Part shown: piece by piece, positions 8,701 to 14,921 of the stretch
Layout of the letters: each line of letters begins with the position of its first letter
Position numbering within the stretch: position 1 is the first letter of the stretch
NCBI RefSeq assembly: GCF_000737785.1
Contig: NZ_JPRO01000004.1
Location: 248,001 to 312,000 of the forward strand
Source of the DNA: Chryseobacterium luteum
GTDB taxonomy: Bacteria; Bacteroidota; Bacteroidia; Flavobacteriales; Weeksellaceae
Direction: 5' to 3'
DNA: 64,000 nt
The notes under the pieces: generated by a model
What the model saw: only the letters and a program-made list of their open reading frames with translations
What the model was told of the DNA's origin: nothing
The model's database searches: none
Made by a program: the position numbers and the translations under genes

Positions 8701-9419
8701 AATTCAATTTCGCCCCGTCTATCTCTAAAAAAAGCTGGATGAACCTTCGGCATCAGTTCCAGCTGACCTTTGAGGATAATAAGGTGCAGAGAAACGGCGA
8801 CCGTTTTGTAGACCAGTCACCCGATGTGAGACCTGAAGTCTTCAAAAGCCAGCAGTTTGCAGGTGCCAACTATACATTCAGTTTCAAAAATTTAGATAAT
8901 AATGCCTTCCCTACCTTAGGCCTTGAATTATTAATGAACGCAGACTGGAAAACCAATTTATCGAATACTGACAAAAATTTCTTCACTTTAAACGGAACTC
9001 TGACCATAGACCACAGGCTTGACAAAAGAGGAAATTTTGTTTTTGCGAATTCCAGCAATGCCATGTGGATCAGCAATAATAATTTTGAATTCTACCAGGC
9101 GGCAAGCATAGGCGGCAATAATGGGATGAGGGCTTTCCGGAATGACCGATTTTCAGGAAGGTCTTATTTTACCAATAATTCTGAGATCCGGTGGGATTTC
9201 GGAAGGGTAAGAAACAATATCATTCCCGCCAATATGGGTGTCCTGATTGGGTACGACCTGGGACGGGTATGGAATGACAATGAGGATTCCAGGAAGTGGC
9301 ATCAGTCTGTAGGAGCAGGATTCTGGATGAGCGTTGTAGAAATGGTTTCCGCAAGGCTGAATTATTTCTACGGTTCCGACGGAGGAAGGATTTCTGCCGG
9401 GGTGGGAATGACTTTTTAA
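5706..9419 (+). CDS. Lipoprotein: metallophosphoesterase, kinase-like middle, outer-membrane barrel
   Basis: A 1237-residue protein with a lipoprotein signal (lipobox LYSC near residue 28). Residues about 50-350 are a calcineurin-type phosphoesterase with the full metal set: IGDAGN, LGDNIYPNG, PGNHDWNSG, ALHHPV and SGHDHN. Residues about 400-730 hold a conserved block with GDWDRHSDQWKW (about 614-625) and PIPKDRDQAF (about 636-646). This spacing and these residues resemble the catalytic and metal-binding motifs of CotH/Fam20C-like kinases. Residues about 880-1237 are alternating aromatic strands ending GRISAGVGMTF, as in BamA/ShlB-type barrels. The protein is likely anchored in the outer membrane with the enzyme part periplasmic or surface-exposed. 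The phosphatase and barrel are clear; the kinase-like reading is inference. Confidence 0.8.
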   Translation: MNLSFKTHLKKTSIAFRAVLSAGVLYSCATYNVKKGKNLFEVKNSDVKSENDFKIFLIGDAGNADEPQAKNTLNLLKNKLDSADSNSMLLFLGDNIYPNGLPKETDKDYALAKQKLENQLAITKNFKGKTLVIPGNHDWNSGLDGLKAQEDLVKTYFNDKKAFLPKNSCGIDDISLSKDIKLIVIDTEWALVNWDKYPGVNKNCTIKTREDFFTEFKDLITKNQDKRIIVALHHPVISSGTHAGFNSAKANLYPLKSKIPVPVVSSVINILRSSSGASLEDINNQHYADLANRLKSIVQDKENIIFVSGHDHNLQYHEERNIRQIISGAGSKTDPATIAEKTDFSYGGSGFAVLNIRKDQSTDVEYFSTKDNNLKKLTHISVISKPDVFVNNYPKNFPATATSTIYPVKLIQKGGVYRWLWGEHYRKYYGIPIEAPTADLASLNGGFTPFREGGGNQSNSLRLKAADGQEFVMRGVKKSAVRFLNNMAFKKSTFGNELNNTFPEKFLLDFYTTNHPFTPFSVGNMADKLGIFHSNPKLYYIPKQYALGEYNKNYGDEMYMIEERFSSDPKTLASLDNAKDIVSTDDVLKNFTKNYKYSVDRESYIRARIFDMLIGDWDRHSDQWKWAEYQDGDQVVYKPIPKDRDQAFSRYDGAAFKLIMNVPAIRHMKTFKEDIKNVKWLNMEPYPLDLIFLKGASQEEWTAQAKYIQEHLTDADIDDAFSNLPKEVKDGTIADIQRKLKIRKTKLQDYAAKYYDVLQEKVPLAGTVNPDKFVITKTANSVNVKQYKLDKNKENPELVFEKTYEDSKTKELWIYGLEDDDIYEVSGDGRPKTNIRLIGGYNHDVYTIADGKSVKIYDFKSQKNTYNGSGTKNISDDYDINTYNYKHPKYNFFAGYPNVDYNPDDGVILGVLANYTVNNFIRDPYTQKHSLKVNFYTATGGFNAAYKGIFKKAISGWDFNLDAAYTTPRFAENFFGLSNESIYDKENTEREYNRARISKFNFAPSISKKSWMNLRHQFQLTFEDNKVQRNGDRFVDQSPDVRPEVFKSQQFAGANYTFSFKNLDNNAFPTLGLELLMNADWKTNLSNTDKNFFTLNGTLTIDHRLDKRGNFVFANSSNAMWISNNNFEFYQAASIGGNNGMRAFRNDRFSGRSYFTNNSEIRWDFGRVRNNIIPANMGVLIGYDLGRVWNDNEDSRKWHQSVGAGFWMSVVEMVSARLNYFYGSDGGRISAGVGMTF

Positions 9420-9472
9420 ACTTCCATACTTTAAGTTCTAACTATACAAAAAGAAGGATTTTATTAAATATA

Positions 9473-9510
9473 AAAGAGGGACAAAAAAATGGTCCCTCTT
9501 TATTTTTTTA
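9473..9510 (+). terminator. Intrinsic terminator
   Basis: AAAGAGGGAC (9473-9482) pairs with GTCCCTCTTT (9492-9501), followed by ATTTTTTT. It ends transcription of the large phosphoesterase-barrel gene and, through the A-run in the loop, might also work weakly for the convergent gene. Confidence 0.8.
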
Positions 9511-9555
9511 GGTAATGTTGTCAAAAATAGATTTTTAAGCCTTTTGCCATTATAA

Positions 9556-10440
9556 TTATTTAGCTTGGTGACTCAATTCAAACCTATATACATTTCCACC
9601 GGTGTCCTTATCTTTTTCGTCAGCAATCAGAAGGGTTTTATCATCCAGGAAAACAACCGCTTCTTTCTGAGAATTGTGATTTAATGATACTTTTTCAATT
9701 TTAACTGTATTAAAGTTATCTGATGAGAATCCGGAAAGTACATGAATATTTTTATGGGTAAGCAAAACAATCTTATCATTGGTGCTGTTCACGGCCGCCG
9801 AGGTAATGGCAGCATCACTGTACTTCCCATCAAGCTTAAGTTTTCCTATTAATTTGGCTTCAAAATCGCCTTCTTTGTCAGGAACCTGGAATACAAGGAA
9901 AGTTCCGTTAAAACCTTTGCTCCTGTTTTTGGTGAAAAGATAGAAATTTCCGTTCATCTCTACGAAAGCTTCGCAGTCATACAGCCAGTTTGATTTCTTT
10001 GGTGGAAATTCGGTTTGCCCTTCGTAATGAAATTTCGTGGTTTGAACAGCCTTTGTTGTTTTTTGGGAGGCATCCTTCAGATCCAGCTTTAAAATAGCCA
10101 GATTCTGTCTGTTATTGTCATTATTTCCAAAATCGCCAAGGTAAATATTTCCCTGAGCATCTTTGGTAATATCTTCCCAATCGTTGTTTTCAGCATTTTC
10201 TACCACAACATCTGCCACCAGCTTGCCCTGCTTATCCAAACCGTAAACTACATTTTTATTTCCCTGGTCTTCTATAGCCCAGATGGTGTTTTTATCCTGA
10301 GACAATGCAATCCCGGAAACTTCTTTCAGCTTTTTCGGAAGGGAAAATTCAACCTTCAGTTCGTCGGTTTTAGGAGAATCCTGGGCTTTTGGATTACAGC
10401 TCCATAATAAGAAGGCGGATAGGATAAGAATACGCAACAT
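9556..10440 (-). CDS. Beta-propeller lipoprotein, SdiA-regulated-like
   Basis: A 294-residue protein with a lipoprotein signal peptide (MLRILILSAFLLWSC, lipobox LWSC). The mature part is built of short beta-rich blades with Asp/Gly turns: KEVSGIALSQDKNTIWAIED, then NDWEDITKDAQGNIYLGDFG, then LLTHKNIHVLSGF and LLIADEKDKDTGGNVY. This pattern fits the SdiA-regulated/phytase-like beta-propeller families, whose members bind ligands or metal at the cell surface. No enzyme is implied with confidence. It is convergent with the phosphoesterase-barrel gene, and about 190 bases separate it from mazG upstream. Confidence 0.65.
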   Translation of the reverse strand: MLRILILSAFLLWSCNPKAQDSPKTDELKVEFSLPKKLKEVSGIALSQDKNTIWAIEDQGNKNVVYGLDKQGKLVADVVVENAENNDWEDITKDAQGNIYLGDFGNNDNNRQNLAILKLDLKDASQKTTKAVQTTKFHYEGQTEFPPKKSNWLYDCEAFVEMNGNFYLFTKNRSKGFNGTFLVFQVPDKEGDFEAKLIGKLKLDGKYSDAAITSAAVNSTNDKIVLLTHKNIHVLSGFSSDNFNTVKIEKVSLNHNSQKEAVVFLDDKTLLIADEKDKDTGGNVYRFELSHQAK

Positions 10441-10538
10441 AGCTATTTTTTTATTTTTTAAACTGAAAATACGGGGACCGTATATTTTTCTCTAAGGTAT
10501 TAATAATCTACTGATGATGACGCCTGTAATAATAAGAA

Positions 10539-10667
10539 TCAATTCTGTTTTGCAGGATCAAACAGCAGGATGAGCCATGCAAAACCTATTCCAATAAGAA
10601 TTCCCGGAATATTGGTATGCCGGACCTTTATTTTATGACATCTGTTTCGCTTTCTCCCACAACACAT
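10539..10667 (-). CDS. Possible small single-TM protein overlapping mazG
   Basis: On the minus strand an ATG inside the 3' end of mazG (another frame) opens a 42-codon frame. The first 15 residues are basic and Cys-rich (MCCGRKRNRC), which looks like out-of-frame mazG sequence. Residues 20-36 (IPGILIGIGFAWLILLF) form a convincing membrane helix, ending DPAKQN. The coding-looking part begins right after the mazG stop, so the true start may be a non-ATG codon there, or the gene may be decayed. Confidence 0.35.
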   Translation of the reverse strand: MCCGRKRNRCHKIKVRHTNIPGILIGIGFAWLILLFDPAKQN

Positions 10668-11400
10668 CCATTTCTTCCAATGACAAGTCAGCGAGCTTCA
10701 CACCCGATTCTTCTGCCAGTACTTCCATTTTCCGGAATCTTGAGATAAATTTTAAATTGGTTCTTTCCAGTGCAGAATCAGGATTCAGCCCTGAGATTCT
10801 TGCATAGTTGATGAGTGAGAAAAATACATCACCTAATTCCAGCTCTTTTTTACCCGGATCAGTTTCCGCATGAAATTCCTGAATTTCCTCATCCACTTTT
10901 TTCCAGGCATCTTCCGCATCATGAAATTCAAACCCGATACCTTTTACTTTATCCTGAATTCTATAGGCTTTTACCAAACTTGGAAGGCTTTTCGGAACAC
11001 CGCCCAAAATAGATTTATTTCCTTCTTTCAGTTTCAGCTTTTCCCAGTTCTGTTTTACTTCTTCTTCATCTTTCACTTCTGTATCACCGTAAATATGGGG
11101 ATGGCGGAAAATGAGTTTCTCGTTTAAAGAATTGATGACATCTGCCATATCGAAGCTTTCTTTTTCAGAGCCAATTTTAGCATAAAAAACCAAATGAAGC
11201 AGAACATCGCCCAGCTCTTTTTTGATTTCCTGTAAATCTTCCTGCAGGATGGCATCTGAAAGTTCATAGGTCTCTTCCAGAGTCAAATGACGAAGTGACT
11301 GTAGGGTCTGCTTCTGATCCCACGGGCATTTTTCACGCAGATCATCCATGATGTCTAATAATCTTCCGAAGGCTTCAAGTTTTTCTTGTCTGGTATTCAT
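10633..11400 (-). CDS. mazG: Nucleoside triphosphate pyrophosphohydrolase MazG
   Basis: MazG hydrolyses NTPs and dNTPs to NMP and pyrophosphate, cleaning aberrant nucleotides and lowering ppGpp-related stress signals in the cytoplasm. The 255-residue protein shows both MazG repeats: the N-terminal one with CPWDQKQTLQSLRHLTLEETYEL and KKELGDVLLHLVFYA (EExxE and ExxD metal motifs), and the C-terminal one with DEEIQEFHAE and KELELGDVFFSLINYA. I chose MNTRQEKL at 11400 over an ATG at 11415 because a good -7 box lies at 11423-11430, leaving almost no leader for the longer form. Length and motifs are standard for the family. Confidence 0.93.
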   Translation of the reverse strand: MNTRQEKLEAFGRLLDIMDDLREKCPWDQKQTLQSLRHLTLEETYELSDAILQEDLQEIKKELGDVLLHLVFYAKIGSEKESFDMADVINSLNEKLIFRHPHIYGDTEVKDEEEVKQNWEKLKLKEGNKSILGGVPKSLPSLVKAYRIQDKVKGIGFEFHDAEDAWKKVDEEIQEFHAETDPGKKELELGDVFFSLINYARISGLNPDSALERTNLKFISRFRKMEVLAEESGVKLADLSLEEMDVLWEKAKQMS

Positions 11401-11422
11401 AAGTTGAGGATTCAAAGTGATA

Positions 11423-11430
11423 CAAATTTA
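11423..11430 (-). promoter_or_regulatory. -7 promoter box for mazG
   Basis: The minus strand reads TAAATTTG, the Bacteroidota -7 consensus TAnnTTTG, about 23 bases before the mazG start at 11400. No clear -33 element was seen. Confidence 0.5.
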
Positions 11431-11558
11431 GGGTAAATCTTTAATTAATGGATCATTTTAATATTTGTCCCGCGCTTCAAACAGCAGAACTTTCTTAACG
11501 TTCACAGAATTTATTTTTTAATACTACAATTTCCCGGTCATTTTAAATCGGTTATAAA

Positions 11559-11590
11559 AAATCCCTGTCAGAAGTTCCTGACAGGGATTT
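11559..11590. terminator. Terminator hairpin after the DUF5606 gene
   Basis: AAATCCCTGTCAG (11559-11571) pairs perfectly with CTGACAGGGATTT (11578-11590). On the minus strand it is followed by TTTTTTATAACC, so it ends the ruvX-def-DUF5606 transcripts. Confidence 0.85.
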
Positions 11591-11612
11591 ATATTTTACA
11601 ATTCGGAATGAA

Positions 11613-12170
11613 TTATCCTTTCTTAGTATGGGTACTTTTCGGAGCTGCTTTCGCTGCAGAAGTAGCTTTTACTTTCGGAGCTGAAGGTTTTTCTGCTTTT
11701 GGAGCTGCTTTCTTGGGAGCATCTTTCTCAATGCTTACTTCTTCCTGTACACCGTCTAATGTTTCAGGTTCTGCTTTTACAAAGCTTTCAGGAGTAATAT
11801 ATCCTGCTTTGTGAAGAATATTGTACCACTGAGCCAGTTTCTTGATATCTGAAGCATATACTCTTTCTGTATCGTAATCAGGAAGAGAAGCCGTCATGAA
11901 GTCTTTCAGGACATCATCAGAAGATTTGTGGGAAAGGGCTTCCTTATACTCGTAATTCTTAGCAATATTTTCAAAAACCTCGAACAAAGGAACTTCTTTA
12001 TCAAATGTAAACATGGCAATATTGTCCAGCAAACTCACCTGACTTGAGTTTCCAATGCTTACTTTTTTCTTGGTTGTAACATCTTCAATGATAAAACCGT
12101 TTCTTAATTGAGAAACTAATTTGAAAAGTCCTGGCTTTCCAGAAATTGAAATTATTTTTTCTAACAGCAT
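11613..12170 (-). CDS. DUF5606 family protein
   Basis: A 185-residue protein that opens MLLEKIISISGKPGLFKLVS, the signature of the Bacteroidota DUF5606 family. Residues 1-65 are a small beta-rich domain, about 70-140 are helical (SDDVLKDFMTASLPDYD, SDIKKLAQWYNILHKAGYI), and the last 45 residues are a Lys/Ala/Pro-rich tail (KAAPKAEKPSAPKVKATSAA) like histone H1 tails. That tail suggests nucleic-acid binding, but the function is unknown. It lies 80 bases downstream of def on the same strand and ends at a strong terminator, so it probably forms an operon with ruvX and def. Confidence 0.85.
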   Translation of the reverse strand: MLLEKIISISGKPGLFKLVSQLRNGFIIEDVTTKKKVSIGNSSQVSLLDNIAMFTFDKEVPLFEVFENIAKNYEYKEALSHKSSDDVLKDFMTASLPDYDTERVYASDIKKLAQWYNILHKAGYITPESFVKAEPETLDGVQEEVSIEKDAPKKAAPKAEKPSAPKVKATSAAKAAPKSTHTKKG

Positions 12171-12249
12171 AATTTTATTTTTTGTAAATTCTGCAATCAG
12201 CTTGGGGCTTTTTGCTTTTATTATTTATTTTTTTAATCCTTTGTTTAAA

Positions 12250-12822
12250 TTACTTTGGAAATCTCATTTTATAACTGATGCTTACCTCACCCTGTGAGAT
12301 TTTTGTAAGCTTGCCTTTTACGAGTTTTTTCTTCAAAGTGCTCAGATGGTCGGTAAACAGCACGCCTTCAATATGATCATATTCATGCTGAATTACGCGG
12401 GCTCTAATATCGGAAAAAGTTTCTGTATGTTTCACAAAATTTTCGTCATAATATTCGATAACGATAGTGTCTTTTCTTTTCACATCTTCTCTTACATCGG
12501 GAATAGAAAGGCATCCTTCGTTGAATTTCCATTCTTCTCCGGATTCTTCAAGAATCGTGGCATTGATGAAAACTCTCTTAAATTCGGCCAGTTCGTCTTT
12601 GATATCTTCATAATCTTCGTCATCTGCAAGTGGAGTCACATCGATCACGAACAGGCGCAGGTCTAGTCCGATCTGCGGTGCTGCAAGTCCTATGCCGTTT
12701 GCACTGTACATCGTTTCGAACATGTTATCTATAAGTTCCTGTAAACCGGGATAATCTTTGTCTATATCTTTCCCTACTTTTCTTAAAACAGGATCCCCAA
12801 AAGCTCTTATCGGTAAAATCAT
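12250..12822 (-). CDS. def: Peptide deformylase
   Basis: Removes the formyl group from the N-terminal methionine of new proteins at the ribosome. The 190-residue protein has all three catalytic motifs: GIGLAAPQIG (43-52), EGCLSIP with the metal ligand Cys104, and QHEYDHIEG with His146, Glu147 and His150. The insertion at about 65-85 (LADDEDYEDIKDELAE) is typical of Bacteroidota forms. The start ATG overlaps the ruvX stop by four bases (ATGA type), so the two are translationally coupled. Confidence 0.97.
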   Translation of the reverse strand: MILPIRAFGDPVLRKVGKDIDKDYPGLQELIDNMFETMYSANGIGLAAPQIGLDLRLFVIDVTPLADDEDYEDIKDELAEFKRVFINATILEESGEEWKFNEGCLSIPDVREDVKRKDTIVIEYYDENFVKHTETFSDIRARVIQHEYDHIEGVLFTDHLSTLKKKLVKGKLTKISQGEVSISYKMRFPK

Positions 12823-13235
12823 CTTATTCTTTGTTCTAAAAAATTCTGCAATATAATCGTTGCACTTACTTTATCTATTAATCCTTTTTCCTGTCTCTTT
12901 TTTTTACTTTTTCCACTTTGGGAGATAAAAAAAGAAGCCATTTTAGAGGTAAATCTTTCGTCTAAACGGTGAACAGTGATACCGGAAAATTCTTTCTGAA
13001 ATTCTTCAATGAATTTTAAAATATCCGTCTCCACTTCGGAAACATTTCCTTTCAAATCTGTAGGAAGGCCTACTACTACACCCTCCACTTTATTTTCGGT
13101 GACATATTTTTTCAGGAATCCCATCAAAAACCGTGTTTCAACGGTATCCAGGCTGCTTGCAATAATCTGCATATCATCTGTTGCAGCGATACCGCAGCGT
13201 GCCTTTCCATAGTCTATTGCAAGGATCTGTCCCAT
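12819..13235 (-). CDS. ruvX: Holliday-junction resolvase-like protein RuvX (YqgF)
   Basis: A 138-residue RNase H-fold protein of the YqgF/RuvX family, implicated in Holliday-junction resolution and in pre-16S rRNA processing. Visible motifs are LAIDYGKARCGIA with the first acidic residue (D7), VVGLPTDLKGNVSE, and HRLDERFTS with the DER acidic residues. It is first in the ruvX-def-DUF5606 run and overlaps def by four bases. A -7 box sits only eight bases before its ATG, so the leader is nearly absent. Confidence 0.93.
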   Translation of the reverse strand: MGQILAIDYGKARCGIAATDDMQIIASSLDTVETRFLMGFLKKYVTENKVEGVVVGLPTDLKGNVSEVETDILKFIEEFQKEFSGITVHRLDERFTSKMASFFISQSGKSKKKRQEKGLIDKVSATIILQNFLEQRIR

Positions 13236-13242
13236 AAGTGTG

Positions 13243-13250
13243 CAAATTTA
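13243..13250 (-). promoter_or_regulatory. -7 promoter box for ruvX
   Basis: The minus strand reads TAAATTTG, matching TAnnTTTG, ending eight bases upstream of the ruvX ATG. Transcription would start at or next to the start codon. Confidence 0.5.
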
Positions 13251-13350
13251 GTAAAATTTAATGATTTTATTCATAACGCAGCTTTTTTATAAAAATCATG
13301 TTTTATTCCGCTATTTTTTTTATAATTTTAATCTTCCAAAAAACGAAAAT

Positions 13351-13827
13351 ATGAAGAAACTCATCCTCGTAAGACATGCGAAAAGCGACTGGCCGGAAGA
13401 AACGGAGGACTTCGACAGACCTTTGGCAGACAAGGGATTAAAAGATGCGATGAACATGTCCAGGTTCATGAAAAGCAATAATATTTCTATCGACCACTTT
13501 GTTTCAAGTCCAGCAGTGCGTGCCCTGAATACGTGTAAAATTTTCAACCAGACTTATCAGCTTAATTTCACTACGGAAGACCAACTTTATAACCCTTCTG
13601 AAAGAAATTTTGAATCTGTTATTTACGATTTGAATGACAGTGTAAACTCTGTGGCTTTTTTTTCCCATAATAACGGGATTTCAAACTTTGCCAACTCCAT
13701 CTCCGAAGATATTTTTCATTTCCCCACCTGCGGAGTTGCCGGTTTTGAAATAGACTGTAACTCTTGGTCTGAATTTGACGGTGCCAGGAAGAAACTCCTG
13801 TTCTTTTATGAACCCGGGAAAATATAA
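13351..13827 (+). CDS. sixA: SixA-type phosphohistidine phosphatase
   Basis: A 158-residue histidine phosphatase. The RHAKSDW motif at residues 8-14 carries the phospho-accepting His9; the second arginine is in SSPAVRALNT, and the late catalytic histidine is in FFSHNNGISNFA. SixA removes phosphate from phosphohistidine proteins in the cytoplasm. An upstream in-frame ATG at 13261 would add 30 hydrophobic residues unlike the family, so I start at MKKLILVRHA. The next gene begins 20 bases before this one ends. The gene is divergent from ruvX. Confidence 0.88.
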   Translation: MKKLILVRHAKSDWPEETEDFDRPLADKGLKDAMNMSRFMKSNNISIDHFVSSPAVRALNTCKIFNQTYQLNFTTEDQLYNPSERNFESVIYDLNDSVNSVAFFSHNNGISNFANSISEDIFHFPTCGVAGFEIDCNSWSEFDGARKKLLFFYEPGKI

Positions 13828-14692
13828 CTTTATCTGTTTTTACCTGTTTCTTATTCTGTTCTTTTTTTCATGTCAAAAAAAGGAGAATACGTATATTGAA
13901 ACTATCAATGTAAACGATGCCAGGCTTTCCAAAGCAAAACCTGGTGACTGGAGATATTCCCGGGATGAAGAATTCCAGACTTTCGGGGATTTTCAAAGGC
14001 TGAAGAAAATAAAACCGGAGCCGGGGAGAAATATAATTTATCTTCAGCCTATCGGAGAATTTGATGAACTCCAGAAAAAAGAAATAGAACTTACGCAAGA
14101 ATATTTAAATAAGTATTTTCAGCTGGAAACGAAGGTTCTTCCTGTTTTACCCGATAATATTGTTCCAAAAACAGCGAGAAGAATTTTCAGAGAAGGCCAG
14201 GAACAGATTCTGGCAGGCTATGTGCTGGACAACGTCCTGATCAAACGAAAGCCTAAAGATGCCGTAGTGGTAATGGGAATTACCGAAAAAGATCTTTTCC
14301 CAAAACCTGAATGGAATTATGTTTTTGGACAGGCATCTTATGAAGAAGGTGTAGGCGTAACTTCCATATACCGGTTCTCCGGCGGTCATGTGTCTGATGC
14401 TAATTTTAACGAAAGTCTTGAAAGACTGATCAAAATAAGTTCTCATGAGATCGGGCATATGTTCGGGATCAGTCATTGTCTGAATGCAAATTGTGTAATG
14501 AACGGAACCAACAGCCTTTCCGAAACCGATTATCATTTTGCAAGAGCATGTTCACTTTGCCAGCAGAAATTAAATTCAAGCCTCCATTATGATCATAAGA
14601 AACGACTTTTGGATCTGAAAGATTTCTTTGAGAAGCAGCATTTGAATTCTGAATATTTACTTGCGGAAAAGGATTTTAATCTATTCAAGTAA
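13808..14692 (+). CDS. Archaemetzincin-like metallopeptidase lipoprotein
   Basis: A 294-residue protein with a lipoprotein signal (MNPGKYNFICFYLFLILFFFSC). The zinc site is HEIGHMFGISH at about 213-223, followed by CLNANCVMNG and a later CSLCQQK. The HExxHxxGxxH plus Cys-x4-Cys-x-Met layout is the archaemetzincin (M54) signature. The membrane anchor places the peptidase at the cell envelope, unlike the classic cytoplasmic archaeal proteins. The start is chosen at MNPGKY, which gives a proper signal peptide; an ATG or GTG slightly upstream (13775) would put extra residues before it. It overlaps sixA by 20 bases, so the two are co-transcribed. Confidence 0.85.
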   Translation: MNPGKYNFICFYLFLILFFFSCQKKENTYIETINVNDARLSKAKPGDWRYSRDEEFQTFGDFQRLKKIKPEPGRNIIYLQPIGEFDELQKKEIELTQEYLNKYFQLETKVLPVLPDNIVPKTARRIFREGQEQILAGYVLDNVLIKRKPKDAVVVMGITEKDLFPKPEWNYVFGQASYEEGVGVTSIYRFSGGHVSDANFNESLERLIKISSHEIGHMFGISHCLNANCVMNGTNSLSETDYHFARACSLCQQKLNSSLHYDHKKRLLDLKDFFEKQHLNSEYLLAEKDFNLFK

Positions 14693-14813
14693 TCTAATTA
14701 ACCTGAATCAGGACAAGCAATACAAAGCAATATTTTTGTATTTCAGTAAATGAGATTTTGCTGGATGAAATGTCTTTTGCTTCCCTTTGCGATAAATAAA
14801 ATTGGTTTTAAGT

Positions 14814-14872
14814 TTTGGCTAAAGCCAAATGTATTATTCATAAAAAAGCGGGCTAAAGCCCGCTCCTACTGA
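14814..14872. repeat. REP-like double hairpin (GGCTAAAGCC type)
   Basis: Two neighbouring hairpins share the loop TAAA: TTTGGC-TAAA-GCCAAA at 14814-14829, and AGCGGGC-TAAA-GCCCGCT at 14847-14864, the latter followed by CCTACTGA. Elements with GGGCTAAAGCCC and a CCTACTGA-like tail are, as I recall, dispersed through flavobacterial genomes. There is no T-run for termination. It sits downstream of two convergent genes. Confidence 0.65.
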
Positions 14873-14921
14873 TATTTTTAATTCATAATTTTATCTTTCA
14901 GCAATTTTATCTCATCAATAT

